From assembly GCF_050003625.1 (NCBI RefSeq), contig NC_134398.1, positions 98,559,479-98,623,478 on the forward strand: DNA of 64,000 nucleotides, written 5' to 3'. The position numbers were made by a program, and so were the translations under genes. Positions within the stretch are counted from its first letter, which is position 1, and each line of letters starts with the position of its first letter. Shown piece after piece: positions 44,628 to 57,441 of this stretch. A model generated the notes under the pieces. It made no database searches and was not told the DNA's origin. It was given only the letters and a program-made list of their open reading frames with translations. The stretch comes from Haematobia irritans. Taxonomy: Eukaryota > Arthropoda > Insecta > Diptera > Muscidae.

Positions 44628-45500
44628 ATGCGGGAAGTTCCTACAGACTCAAACCTCGCCAAGGCTGAACCGCGGGTTGTTGCGAAAGTCACCGAGATCT
44701 GTGAAGAGGAAGCCCTTGATGACTCAATTGAAGCGGCTGATGTGACGGTGGTTGAAAATTTGGATGGTTCTACGGTTCCTCCAGATAAATCTTCACCATT
44801 GAAAGGCCGCTAGTGCTACCTTAAAAGTTCTCCTAATGAAAGGAGACATAGATATAGTTCTTATTCAAGAACTATACATATATAAGAACAATAACTGTGA
44901 ATTAAGCACTCCGGGTTTCAAACTTTTGCATAATACCGGTAAAGATATAAATCGAGCATGTATAATTGCTAAAAACGAACTAAACTTGTTTCTGCTTCCT
45001 TCATTGAGCAATGCAGACACTGTCGTAGCCAGTCAAGAGATATCCAAATGCAAATACTGGGTATCTTCGGTCTACATGGAATATGATAAGGAGATGCCTC
45101 CATGTGCCGTTAAGACCTTAGTTGAGGAGTCACTGAAAACAAAGACAAAACTCATTATGGGATGCGATGCAAATGCACATCATAGTATTTAGGGAAGTAG
45201 TGATACTAATGCAAGGGGAGAGTCGCTAATAGAGTTTATTTTGCGTACTAACCTGCTAGTTTGCAATAAGGGCGATGCGCCACCCTTCGTCACCAAAAAC
45301 AGGCAAGAGGTGTTGGACGTCACATTGGCCTCTCCGGAACTGAATGATAAGATATCTGAGTGGCAAGTTTTGAGGGAACATAGCTTCACAGATCATCGCT
45401 ACATCAGTTTCAGATTGGCTGTTCGTACTTCAAAGACCATATTTCCGCCAAATGTTAGGAAAGCTGATTGGAATCGTTCGATAGGGAATCGTTCGATATG
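44628..45500 (+). pseudogene. LOA-like LINE ORF2: apurinic-type endonuclease
   Basis: The endonuclease that nicks target DNA. Visible are DIVLIQELYIY (the catalytic Glu, about 44855), YWVSSVYMEY, LIMGCDANAHHS (Asp/Asn, about 45160) and HSFTDHRYISFRLA (Asp-His, about 45390). A TAG stop at 45190 lies where Trp (TGG) is expected after HHS. The upstream 44628-44813 piece is the acidic end of ORF1 or the linker. Confidence 0.82.
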
Positions 45501-45644
45501 ATGATACCGGAAATACCAGAGAAAAATATGAGAAGATATCGAACACGCAGTGGAGACGATTACTAAGGCTTTAAACATCTCACTGAAAGCTGCATGTCCG
45601 AGAGGGAATCCAAGGGGGTCTATGGAGTTAAGTTATATGGCCAG

Positions 45645-46334
45645 TAATAGATTCAATTTTCCATCGATGATATAATTCGAAGACGTTTATTCCGCTTACA
45701 ACTGCCTTATCTCGGAATAACAATATACAATCATGATAAAAACCTTTGCTATTTAATTGATCTAGCTCCTTTGTCATTTCTCTGTTGTTGATTAATCTCG
45801 GATTTGTAGCAATAACCAAAGCATCGTCTGATTTAATTGGCTCTTCGTCTATCTCAGCTCGACCAATCTTCTTATCGTCATTCCTTATTTTTATAGTGAC
45901 GGCAGTTTGTTCTTCGTTCTTATATGTCTTAGATAACGCCCTCTTATATTCTTCAGGCGGCTCTTGTTCCGAAAGTGATGTCTTCAGTTTTGGATCATTT
46001 GATGAAAAGTACTCCGATTTTGCTACAGTGGATGGTGATATTATCCAATTTCTTATGTCTGCTAGCTATTACATCTTTCTTTTTCTGTGCTATCTTCAAT
46101 ATTTTTACCACGGACATCTTTGAGTTGATACTCGAATTAGGTTTTGATAAAATTTTAATATTGCGTTCACCATCACGCAACACATCCCTTTGAACCTTTC
46201 TTCCTTTCGATTCTTTTATAACTTTTGGGGCCACTGTCTTTGACATGTCGCTATTATTCTCATCCAAAACATTATCACTTTGGATGAACCTTCCCGACCT
46301 CCAGTCCGATGGCGTAATTTTTTCCGTGCTCTCA
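45645..46334 (-). pseudogene. continuation of the minus-strand LTR-element gag (unassigned protein)
   Basis: Lysine- and glutamate-rich coding sequence on the minus strand: SDWRSGRFIQSDNVL, VVKILKIAQKKKDV, then after one frameshift (about 46040) a further ~135 codons to 45645 (KELDQLNSKGFYHDCILLF). The frame joins that of 48054-47934 when the TTAA-flanked transposon is removed, so both are one gene downstream of the LTR at 48462-48788. I do not recognise the protein; Gag is inferred from position. Confidence 0.55.
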
Positions 46335-47933
46335 TTAACCCTTTCGACCCCGAATTTTTTAGATATCGATAAAAATTGTTTTATTCTCTTAATCATGTTT
46401 AAGTCATTTAAGAAGCGTCTAGCCAAAATTTCGGGTCGCCACGCCCATTCGTTTGGGCGGTAGAGAATGTTGCCTGTGGGCAACATTAGGCAATTGTGGC
46501 TACAAAATGGTTTGTTTTGTAATTACAGACGTATTACGTTTTATTGCACTTATTTTACATTTTTTGTTATTATTACAGTAAATATATACTTAGATGTGCG
46601 CGTGAGTGTAATTTCACTTACGCTCACACTCATTCATGAAGAAATATTTGTACTCACGCACGTCATGCGGGTAGGAATTCACGTTCACGCAAATTCACGA
46701 AATGAAAAGTTATACTCGCGCACGCTCACGCACGAACAAAGTTTATGCCTCATGTTCCTGCATGATTCACCACAATTTTCGTAATTCACAACAAATCTCG
46801 TGACTCAAGAAAATTTTCGGAACACGACAATTGGCGTGATTCACGACAAATCTCATGACTCGCTGCAGTTACTGACCAGTAAGTAACATACATAACTTAC
46901 TACGGAACCATTAGCAAAATTCAAATATGTTTTACAATCAAACAACGGACGCTATTGAAATCTTAAGCGTGATAAAACCCGCGGAGGTGATTAAAATCGG
47001 TGTGCTTGAATAGTGAACGTGAATTTGTTCTTGAGTGTGATTTTTTTCTGTCTCTGTCTTAACGTAAATGTGAATTTTATCGTGCACGTGAATTTCGTTA
47101 GTGAGCGTGATTTCGGCGAAATTTTAAACATGCACATTACGAACACAATTTGATTTTTGCTCACGCACGACAAATTTTTGTTTAGTCCCGTTCACGCCCA
47201 TTTACGAGATTTAGTTTAAAGTTCATTCACGACATCGCGTGATTCACGAAAATGTTTATTTTCTGAACAGATGCCAGTTTAACTGGCGGTTTAAAAAACC
47301 AAAGTAAAGCGCCAATATTCGTGCTAATGCAGCCAAGAAGGCTGATATCTATGGCTTCTTGCCTTTTTACGATTCCTTTCAAATTCCTCCTCGGCACTGC
47401 AGATATGTTTTCCACATCATTCTCGCATTCTTCGCCACATCCCAGTCGAAGTTCAAAATTTGTTTAATATCTTTGTTTTTCAAACCTTTTTTCTCTAGGT
47501 CCCATGTCCAAAAATATGTAATTTTACAACCACAATTGCCCAAAGTTGCCAACAGGCAACATTTCAATTTTAAAAATTTCTTACTTTTTTTTGCAATTCC
47601 AAGATTTGACTTCCACAAATATTTTATTTGATATGTACTACAACAGATTTAATAAAAACTTTAAATTCTTTCGGTGTAATTTAAAAAAAAATCTCATTTA
47701 TAAAAACCGTTTTCCAAATTCGCAAATATTTTTTTCTTGAGGCACGTGCGTATTAATGAAAATAAACTTGCTAAATGACAACCAAATTAGCTGTTTTTTA
47801 ATTCAACTTAAAGAGAGCACTTGTAGCTTTCGATACTGTTACAATTTCATGAATAAAAATAAAAACACCGCTGACAGTTAGTCTCAAACTCCAAAAAGTT
47901 GCCCATAGGAAACTTTAGGGTCGAAAGGGTTAA
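46335..47933. mobile_element. 1.6-kb TTAA-flanked transposon (piggyBac-like)
   Basis: TTAA at 46335-46338 and 47930-47933 with inverted termini CCCTTTCGACCC on both sides. It lies within the gag-like frame of the minus-strand LTR element, whose frame is restored by removing it with one TTAA. Contents: a left arm, the CGTGA-dense block and a right part with an unassigned 79-codon minus-strand frame. No recognisable DDE transposase, so probably non-autonomous. Confidence 0.8.
46599..47260. repeat. CGTGA/TCACG-dense block, copy 2
   Basis: Same block as 9372-9975. Dozens of CGTGA or TCACG words in ~660 bp of AT-rich DNA, on both strands, without a fixed period. Confidence 0.7.
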
Positions 47934-48461
47934 GCATGGAATTTTTATCGACTATTGGTTCCTCATATATTCCTTCACAGTTCAAATCTGGAAGATTTAT
48001 TATAGGAAACCAAATTCCATTTATTTCGAAATGGTCTTCACTAATATCACCCATAATTTAGAATTTAGAAATTCTTTTACTTAATGGAAACCACATTCTA
48101 CCCATTTCAACATAATAATTTTTAATGTTAAATTTTTCTGGTGCTGATTTTATTGAATTATCATTTCTGATAACATCAACACAAATACCACCGATTTCAA
48201 AATAATTGTTATTAATGTTAAATTTTTCTGGTGCTGATTTTATTGAGTTATCATTGCACAAATATCTAACACTCTACACGCACAGCACTACCCACTCACT
48301 TGTCTAGCCCTCCGTGTTTCTATCGCATTGAGTTCACCAATGTGGTATCACAATGGACCGAATAGTCTAAGTGAGCCTGATACATCGGGCTGCCACCTAA
48401 CCTCACATTGATAGATTAGACATTTTCAGTATGCCTACCTATTACGTCGGGGTCACCAAAA
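47934..48461 (-). pseudogene. leader and gag start of minus-strand LTR element, copy 2
   Basis: As copy 1: SINE tail insertion (about 48332-48403), 90-bp repeated leader peptide, and the frame opening at ATG 48054 that continues beyond the TTAA-flanked transposon at 46334. Confidence 0.55.
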
Positions 48462-48788
48462 TGTACGACTCCTAATTGTACATCAAAGGTACAGACGGAG
48501 GAAGAAAAGGAAACGATGTGCTCGCCTTGATGGTTTAAATGAAACTCAATTTATTGTTAAATTTTCAATGACTTTACTAGAAAGTAAAATACTTCTTATT
48601 CTAATTATACCTAATTGTTTGCTGTTATCTCATTGTGTGGAAAATCCTTCACATGGATTTTATTACTATACGCATGTGTAGCATACTCATCAGTGTGTTA
48701 GCAGCCCTAATGGTTCTATTATATTTAGGTAGACCGCTGATAACACTTCTGCCTACACATAGATAATTCACATAGATAACAGCCAACA
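48462..48788 (-). repeat. LTR of unassigned retrotransposon, copy 2
   Basis: Same 327 bp as 11187-11513, with TG...CA ends and the primer-site-like sequence at 48441-48458. Confidence 0.75.
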
Positions 48789-48849
48789 ATGTATGGGTAC
48801 AGCAAACTATGCTGGTTGCAATTTGGAAATATAACAAGAAAGTAAAGTC

Positions 48850-50945
48850 TAAAGTCGGGCGGGGCCGACTATATTATACCCTTTACCACCATGTAGACCA
48901 ACATTTGTGTTACCATCTCAACTACTTCAAATTTGCTGGGATATATGCCAAGGTTTGCATTTCCAGATACAAATACTTATAATGGAGACAATTTTTTGCA
49001 CTTCTACAAAATCTCTAGAATTAAAATTGAAATCGGCTAACGCCCTGGAATGAAACACAATGTTAATAAAAAATTATACCCATAAGCGTAGGAAGGCCTC
49101 TGGCGAGGGGGCTTAGACCCCCCAGAAAAATTTTAGCCCCTCCCAGAATTTAAAAACCTATTTAAATTTTTTCATTGCTTTTATATAATATTAAACAAGT
49201 AAATACAACCGCACAAAGTTCCGCTAAAGATTTCCATGGTAGCAGTTGGCAATATATAGTTTTTTTTTTATATAAGTGAATGTTTGAAGTCTGATATTTA
49301 TGAAATAAAATTGTGGTTGAACATATGATTTAAGTTCGTAAATGTATGTTTAGTTTAATAACTAAAGCATCGCTAAAAAAGTAAAGAAACTGTTCTTTTT
49401 GTGTCCGGAAGTGGTGCAAAATTGGTACAGAGGCGATGAATTTAAGATGGGTATGTCATAGGACGGATGCCCACCCTTTCAACCGTTGCACTGAATTTGC
49501 ATCACGTCTTAAGGTGTGATCCGAATTGAGTGTTTTGAATGTGAATTAAAAAATTTTGTGATATTTTCTCAAATAAATAATGGGAAATGGGAACGTTTGA
49601 CCTAAAATATTTTCAAAAATTCGCAATTTTTCTAGAATGGAATTAGCATTTTTTCGACATAATTTAAGTAATTTGTATAATTTTATTAATTCTTGCTTTT
49701 TTATGCTATTTAAAACCAAAAAAAAAAAACGAGTTATAAACAAGTATATACGGCCGTAAGTTCGGCCGGGCCGAATCTTATGTACCCTCCACCATGGATT
49801 GCGTAGAAACTTCTACGAAAGACTGTCATCCACAATCGAATTACTTCGGTTTTGGGATCTTAAAACTTCTTAACATCGTTTTCTAAATTGTGAGTTAGTC
49901 CATACGTGGTATATATTAGACAAAAAAGTTATGTATAGGTAAGTCTACAAATAATTACAAATCGATATGGACTTTTGCACTATACGTAGAGAGCCAGAAT
50001 TGAAATATGGGGGTCGCTTATATGGGGGCTATATACAATTATGAACTTGATATGGACCATTTTTTGTGTGATTGGGGATCGATTTATCTCAGGGCTATAT
50101 ATAACTACAGACCGATATGGACCTAGTTAGGCATGGTTGTTAACGGCCATATACTAGCACAATGTACCAAATTTCAACTGACTCGGATGAAATTTGCTCC
50201 TCCAAGAGGCTCCAAAACCAAATCTCGGGATCGGTTTATATGTGGGCTATATATGATTATGGACTGATATGGACCACTTTTGGCATGGTTGTTAAATATC
50301 ATATACTACCACCACGTACCAAATTTCAACCAGATCGGACGAATTTTGCTTTTACAAAAGGCACCGAAGGTCAAATCTGGGGATCGGTTTATATGGGGGC
50401 TATATATAATTATGGGCTGATATGAACCAATTCCTACATGGTTGTTGGATACCATATACTAACATCACGTATCAAATTTCAACCGAATCGGATGAATTTT
50501 ACTCTTCCAATGGGCTCCGGAGGTCAAATCTGGGGATCGGTTTATATGGGGCCTATATATAATAATGGACCGATTTCGACCAATTTTTGCATGGGTGTTT
50601 GAGGCCATATATTAGCACCACGTACCAAATTTCAACTAAATCAGATGAATTTTGGTCTTCCAAGAGGCTCCGGAGGTCAAATCTGATGATCGGTTTATAT
50701 GGGGGCTATATATAATTATGGACCGATGTGGACCAATTTTTGCATGGTAGTTAGAGACCATATACTAACACCATGTACCAATTTTCTCCGGATCGGATGA
50801 AATTTGCTTCTCTTAGAGGCTCCGCAAGCCAAATCGGGGGATCGGTTTATATGGGGGCTATATATAATAACGGACCGATGTGGACCAATTTTTGCATGGT
50901 AGTTAGAGACCATATACTAACACCATGTACCAAATTTCAGCCGGA
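48850..50945. repeat. muscid-type dispersed repeat with ~153-bp units, copy 2
   Basis: As 11577-13605, with one more partial unit (about 85 bp near 50655) that copy 1 has lost by an unequal event between CAGATGAATTTTGG and GACCGATGTGGACC. Confidence 0.75.
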
Positions 50946-51977
50946 TCGGATAACTCTTGGAATGATTACTGTAGCAAAATTGAGAATACGTCCGAGGCAT
51001 CCAGACTGCGGAAGGTACTAGCATCCACTAACTCCGCTCCAGGTTTCATTAAAACATCGGGGGGCAATTGGGCAACGTCCAGTGAGGAGACGTTGGAGGT
51101 ACACACATTTTCATGGAAATCAGACGGTTGAACCATGTTCTGGCGGTGCAACAGAATCTCAGCGGTCATTTCCTATCGAGGAACCTGATGGAATTACTCC
51201 GGCGGAGTTACAAGCAGTGACTGATAGAATTATCCATTGTTTGACGGTGATACGTGAAGGATGTATAAGCTTAGCTATATTCCAGAAAAGTGGAGGGAAA
51301 CAAAAGTCGTTTTTATACCAAAAGCGGGAAAAGCCTCTCACTTGAGTGCGTAGGATTTGCGACCAATCAGCTTATTATTCCTACTTAAGACAGGATGCTA
51401 GATATTTATCTTAGAACTAGCGTCGATTCAAATTTGCTCTTGAAACGACAGCATGCATACTAGAAGGGCAGGTCCACTGTGACCGCATTGCATGAACTAG
51501 TCAGCTTTATTGAAAGCTCACTATCTGTCAAAGAATACACAATCGTGGCGTTTCTAGACATCGAAGGGGCGTTCAATAATGTCCATCCGAGCTCGATATT
51601 AAATGGACTGACAACTCTGAATGTTGATCCAGGTATACTTCGGCTGTTAGACGAACTTCTAATAAAGAAACGTATTTCAGCCACACTAGGGCAAGCAAAC
51701 ATGCAAAGGTATGTGAACAGAGGCACTCCCCAAGGAGGAGTTCTATCACCTCTTCTTTGGAATGTTGCTATAAACAACCTTCTGGTTTCCCTAGAAAAAG
51801 AAAGGATAAAAGTGGTGGCATACGCAGATGATGTGGCGCTAGCAGTCAGGGGAAAATTCCCATCCGCAATCAGAGATATTATACAGAGAGCTCTCCGGAT
51901 GACTGAGAAATGGGCGAATAGTCTAAGTGAGCCTGAAATTTAATCGGGCTGCCACTTTAACCTAACCTAACCTAACC
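50946..51977 (+). pseudogene. LOA-like LINE fragment with RT core, lacking RNase H
   Basis: Continues from the dispersed repeat like 13606. The frame 51479-51943 has the RT catalytic core: FLDIEGAFNNV (first Asp; GGCGTTT context reads FLDIEG), GTPQGGVLSPLLWN and VAYADDVALAV (the YxDD box). After KWANS it jumps directly to the 3' UTR (AGTCTAAGTGAGCCTGAAAT) and a (CCTAA)n tail ending at 51977. A deletion of ~64 bp removes part of the N-terminal RT motif near 51184. Confidence 0.87.
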
Positions 51978-53200
51978 ATGAACACATGTTAAATTTTGTT
52001 TCGATCTGGCAACTCCTTCATATAGAAACAGGTGTTCAAAAAAGACGCATCCGCAATTTGTTTACAATAGGTTAGGTTAGTGAAACCACTTAGATAAGCT
52101 TTGAAACCCTCAGAAATGTCACCAGCATTACTGAGGTGGGATAATCCACCGCTGAAAAACTTTTTGGTGTTCGGTCGAAGCAGGAATCGAACCCACGACC
52201 TTGTGTATGCAAGGCGGCATGCTAACCATTGCACCACGATGGCTCCCGTGCTCCTTCATATGCAACAGTAAAAAATTGGGTTGCTGAATTTAAGCGTGGT
52301 TGTACAAGCATTGAAGATGAACCACGACAGCAGAACAACAGAAATTGTAGCCAAAGTGCATGATATGGTACTAAATGATCAACGAATAAAAGTGCGTGAA
52401 ATTGCTAATATCATGGGCATCTCAAATGATCGAGTCCATTTAATTTTGCATGAAGAACTACAGATGAAAAAGTTTTGTGCAAGATGGGTGCCGCATTTGT
52501 TAACAGTCGATCAAAAACGCATAAGAATGAACATTCCTCAAGCTTATTTGGATCGTTTTAAGCGAAATAAAATGGATTTTAAGCGTCGTTTCATAACTGT
52601 TGATGAGACATGGATCCACCACTATACTCCAGAGACAAAAGAACAATCCAAACAATGGACTGAATCTGGAGGAAGTGCCCCAAAGAAGGAAAAAACAATT
52701 CAATCAGCTGGTAAGGTTATGACAACGGTTTTTTGGGACTTCAAAGGTATTTTATTGATTGACTATCAGCAAAAGGGTAAAACAATAAATTCAGAGTACC
52801 ATTGCAATATTTTGGATCAATTAAATGTATAAATTCAAGAAAAACGTCTTGGCTTACAAAACAAAAAAATAATTTTTTCGACAAGACAACGCACCATCGC
52901 ACAAGGGTGTTTTAACAATGGCTAAAATCAACGAATTAAAGTACGAGTTGCTTGACCGCCCACCTGATTTAGCTCCCAGTGACTTTTACTTGTTCCCAAA
53001 TCTAAAAAAAATCCTTGCTGGCAAGCGTTTTACATCAAATAAAGATGCAATTACAGTTGTAAACCACTATTTTGAAGACCTTGAGGAAAACTATTTTAAT
53101 CAAGGGACAGAATTGCTAGAAAAGCGTTGGACTAAGTGTATTGAAGTTTCAGGAGATTATATTGAAAAATAAAAATATTTTGAAAAACTAACTATTCTCT
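51978..53200 (+). mobile_element. second mariner family, copy 2, 5' truncated and interrupted
   Basis: Starts in the leader (ATGAACACATGTTAAATTTT) directly after the LINE tail, so its left terminus is lost. The transposase frame 52281-52832 is the longest of the family here (IVAKVHDMVLNDQRIKVREI, FCARWVPHLLTVDQKRIRMN, ITVDETWIHHYTPE), then a stop and a further frame 52918-53172 with the third-Asp region APSDFYLF. It ends at GAAAAACTAA like copy 1. A SINE replaces part of the N-terminal region. Confidence 0.83.
52069..52244 (-). mobile_element. tRNA-derived SINE, short form
   Basis: On the minus strand: head with GTGGTGCAATGGTTAGCATG (A box) and GGTTCGATTCC (B box), a body with TTTTTCAGCGGTGGATTATC, and a short (AACCT)n tail at 52069. 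It lacks the 3' half seen at 40178-40300. Inserted in the second mariner family with a deletion of target sequence. Confidence 0.83.
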
Positions 53201-54125
53201 TTCAGTGATAGGCTACACACTTTCGATACCGTTACGATTTTATGAATAAAAACAAAAACAAAGCTGACACTTAGTCTCAAACTCCAAAAAGTTTGGGCAA
53301 CTTTAGGGTCGAAAGGGTTAAGCATGGAAAGGGTTAAGCATGGAATACTTTTGGTTCCTCATATATTCCTTCACAGTTCAAAACTGGAAGTTTTATTATA
53401 GGAAACCAAATTCCATTTATTTCGAAATGGTCTTCACTAATATCACCCATGATTTAGAATTTAGAAATTCTTTTACTTAATGGAAACCACATTCTACCGA
53501 TTTCAACATAATCGTTTTTAATGTTAAATTTTTCTGGTGCTGATTTTATTGAATTATCATTTCTGATAACATCAGCACAAATACCACCGATTTCAAAATA
53601 ATTGTTTTTAATGTTAAATTTTCTGGTGCTGATTTTATTGAGTTATCATTTCTGATAATATCAGCACAAATATCCAACACTCTACACGTACAGCACTACC
53701 CACTCACTTGTCTAGCCCTGCGTGTTTCTATCACATTGATAGATTAGACATTTTCAGTATGCCTACCTATCACGTCGGGGTCACCAAAATGTACAACGGC
53801 TCCTAATTGTACATCAAAGGTACGGAAAGGAAACGATGTGCTCTCCTTGATGGTTTAAATGAAACTCAATTTATTGTTAAATTTACAATGACTTATATAC
53901 TAGAAAGTAAAACACTTCTTATTGTTTGCTATTAATTGATTGCTATTATCTCATTGTGTGGAAAATCCTTCACATGGATTTTTTTACTATACGCATGTGT
54001 AGCATATGTTACTCATCTGTGTGTTATCAGCCATAATGGTTCTATTCTATTTAGGTAGACCGCTGATAACACTTCTGCCTACAGACAAGACACATACGCA
54101 TTTATTCACATAGATAACAGCCAAC
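53201..54125 (-). repeat. LTR and leader of the unassigned retrotransposon, copy 3
   Basis: More diverged than copies 1 and 2. Contains the right end of the TTAA-flanked transposon (53318-53321), a 17-bp duplication (GGGTTAAGCATGGAA), the leader without the SINE tail insertion, and the LTR at 53790-54125. The LTR stops at CAGCCAAC, its terminus, exactly where LINE sequence begins. Confidence 0.72.
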
Positions 54126-56385
54126 TAAGGCCTTCAACATCTCACTGAAAGCTGCATGCCCTAGAGGGAAGCCAAGGGGAGAAAATCGACCATTATGGTG
54201 GTCTACGGAGTTAAGTAATATGAGGAAATCCTGCAGGAAGCTCCTTAACAAAGCAAAGCCCACCAGAGCTCCTGAGGATTGGGACGCTTACAAGAAGAAA
54301 CTGAAAGGATACAAGCGAGGAATGAGAAAGGCTCAGCATAACTCTTGGAATGTTTACTGCAGCAGTATTGAGAATACGTCCGAGGCTTCCAGACTACGGA
54401 AGGTGTTATCATCCACTAACTCCGCTCCAGGTATCATTAAAACATCGGAGGACAATTGGACAACGTCCAGTGAGGAGACTCTGGAGGTACTACTGGACAC
54501 ACGTTTTCCTGGAAATCAGACGGTTGAACCATGTTCTGGCAGTGCCACAGTGGCTCTGGCGGTGCCACAGTGGCTCTGCCACAGTTTATCGGAATCTAGA
54601 ATAAAAAGGCCGTTAAATAGCTTTGGGCCATTCAAATCCCCCGGACCTGGTGGAATTACTCCAACGGAGTTACAAGCAGTGACTGAAAGAATTATCCCCT
54701 GGTTAACAATGATATATGAAGGATGTATAAACTTAGCATACTTTCCAGAAAAGTGGAGGGAAACAAAAGTCGTTTTCATACCTAAAGAGGGAAAAGCCTC
54801 TCACTCGAGTGCGAAGGATTTAGAACCAATCAGCTTATACACATTCCTACTTAAGACTCTGGAGAGGATGATAGACATTTATCTTATAACTAGCGTCGAT
54901 TCAAGTTTGCTCTCGAAACGACAGCATGCATACTCGAAGGGAAGCTGATTGGTCGGAGTCTACTGAGACCGCTTTGCATGAAGTAGTCAGCTTTATTGAA
55001 AACTCACGTATCAATCGTGGCGTTTCATCCGAGCTCTATATTAAATGGACTGGCCACTCTGAATGTTGATCTAGGTATACAACCTTCTGGTTTCCCTAGA
55101 AAAAGAAAGGATAAAAGTGGTGGCATACACAATTGATGTGGCGCTAGCAGTCAGTGGAAAATTCTCATCCACTATCAGAGATGCTATACAGAGAGCCCTC
55201 CGGATGACTGAGAAATGGGCGAAAGATAATTATCTTGGAGTAAATCCTTTAGGCTTAATATTGAAGAAAGGGCGAGAAAAGCCACGGTAGCTTTGTACTC
55301 GTGCAAAAAGGCAATAGGAAAAACCGAAAAAGAACCAAAAATTCAGTAGACAGGAACAGATTCCCTTAATGTCATGCTGCATCTATTACCTTTAGACATT
55401 TTGGCCAAACAGTCAGCTGCAACAACGGCTGTGCGGTCGAGCGAGCTATCGCTTTGGTCAGAAAAAATGTACGGTCACAGTTCGGTCCTCAAAATAATGC
55501 CAGATGTGCCTAACGTAGTGGATTACACTCTGGCGAAACCACTTTTCGACAAAAAGTTTGAAACTCTAATTCCCAACAGTGAGGCGTGGTGTACACAGAC
55601 CCCGGGGAATAAAAGATATACAGATTTCTATACTGATGGATCCAAATTGGTTGGACAAGTGTGTTTCGGAATATATTCTAAAGATCTGGAACTTCGAATA
55701 GCGAAACGAATACTCAATCACTGTAGTGTTTTTCAGGCTGAAATATTAGCAATAAGAGAGGTGGCGAATTGGCAGAGAAGTAATGTTCCAAAAATGTTGG
55801 CATTAATATATACTCAGACTCAGTCAACCTACATTGAATTCCTTGGACTCTGTGTTCCTTTATCTCTTACTGCGTGAGAAGGCTGTCATGATGGCAAATG
55901 TTCGATGGGAATTGCAAGGGTTGTAACGACACCAAGCAAATATGGCCCCACTTAAACTTGAACCGCACACTAGATATGATCTCAAGACGTCAGATATCAC
56001 TTCTGATATCTGCTATAACGGGTCGCTGCCTGATAGGCGAATTTGCAAAAACTATTGGTGCGAACTATAATGACTACTGTATGAGCTGTCATGATGCGGA
56101 GGAAAAGGAATCAATTCGTGTCCTGCATTTTGTGTAAGGCATAAGCGAATTTTAGGGCATATAGCTTTAGATTACTGGCGGACCTGGAAAACGTTAACTT
56201 AAGCAGTCTGTTAATATTTTTGGAACAATCTGGTTGGTTCAACAAAAGAAAGTAATAAAGAAGGTTCACTGGTTAAAACTAGAAGTGCCCATATGTAATA
56301 GATACTTTTAGTTGAATGTGGTATCACAATGGTCTAAGTGAGCCTGAAACTTAATCGGGCTGTCACTTTAACCTAACCTAGGTCC
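54126..56385 (+). pseudogene. LOA-like LINE: RT, RNase H, tail, with deletions
   Basis: The 242-codon frame 54220-54948 covers the region before RT (KKLKGYKRGMRKAQHNSWN) and the first RT motifs (FGPFKSPGPGGITPTELQ, WRETKVVFIPKEGKASH). RT then decays: the FLDIEG to PQGG segment is deleted and the expected YADD reads as YTID (about 55125). RNase H follows (FYTDGSKLVGQVCFG, VFQAEILAIREVAN) from 55374, then the C-terminal cysteine region and the 3' tail to 56385. Begins where 43266-45640 stops in the family sequence. Confidence 0.85.
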
Positions 56386-56456
56386 TGGTTTAATATCTTT
56401 TTGGACCTTTTTAACCATTACTCGCCAATGTGCGCCAGAAGTGGAATAGGGGGATT

Positions 56457-57441
56457 CACATTGTTAGAAAAATATGTTTTTCATATATTCCGATATAAAC
56501 AAAATGTGTTTCAGGCACAATTTTTGAACACAATATATTTAAGTGCAAACATGTAATGTTCCTAAACTAACACTAAATGTTTGGGACACATATGTTAATG
56601 TGTTAGAATATATTATGTTTGGGACAAGAATGTTTCATAAAAATAATATGTGTGAATGTAAACATATATAAATTTATAAAATTAGAGTAAACATATATAT
56701 GTTGTGATATTTTATTCAGGGATCAACATAGAGTATAGAGAAAGAAATAGAGATGGAAACCGGGAGGGTTGTCGAAAGATATCAATATAACACAGCCAGA
56801 GAATGAAAAGAGAGCAATTTCTGTGGAACCGCTTGTAGGTTCTTTCGGAAAACTGTTTTATGATAAGGCCAAAAATTTGATATGCTTAGACTTAAGCATT
56901 ATTATTTTTATTGTTATTTATAAATATATAATTTGAATATTAGAATGAGTATTCGCAGTAAAGAGAATAGACATTCGGAACAAAGAGAATAGACATTTGA
57001 AAAAAATACAGCATGTGTTTTCGCCTTGAGAGCAGCATTTTATGTATGTATGGACATGTTTTTTGTTTATCATTTTGGGATTATGGGTACAATTTTTTCT
57101 TGGTTCGTTAAAAGAAATCGGAACGTACGAGGAGTAAGTCAAAACATTCATGCAAAGGAAGTAAAAAAAAAACGGTGGAAAGTATTCAAAAATTACAAAG
57201 GGATCTTCATAAAAATAACGAAAGGGCACTATACTCTTTTTAGAGTCGGGACAGTAAAATAAAAAAGGAGGAAATAGTGAAAAATTAAACAATAAAATGT
57301 ATAAAAACAACGTTTAGTTCCTCTTTATTAATAAGTAGTCCAAGAACAGTTGACGGGCACCTTCAAATATAAAAGCGGGCATTAAGATCGAGTTTTGCAG
57401 CTAAAACAATTGAAAAAGTTTATTTTCTTTAAATAATGCTA
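56457..57441 (+). mobile_element. large terminal-repeat element, left part (copy A)
   Basis: Starts CACATTGTTAGAAAAATATG; arm rich in AAACATATAT and GTTTGGGACA words. It is homologous to the first ~850 bp of the copy starting at 57442 and has no right end, so it is truncated by, or tandemly joined to, that copy. Frames inside have no recognisable protein. Confidence 0.65.

Larger units (their letters stand above)
43266..45640 (+). mobile_element. LOA-like LINE 5' part: leader, ORF1, endonuclease
   Basis: The complementary half of the LINE family. It has a 5' leader with a short inverted repeat (AATAAGTACTTATT), ORF1 and the endonuclease of ORF2, and stops at about 45640 at the point where 54126-56385 takes up the sequence. 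A MITE interrupts ORF1. Confidence 0.8.
46599..51566. repeat. segmental duplication, copy 2 (partner 9372-14282)
   Basis: See copy 1. This copy keeps the left part of the TTAA-flanked transposon and so shows the errantivirus target uninterrupted (GATGTGCGCGTGAGTG). Confidence 0.92.
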
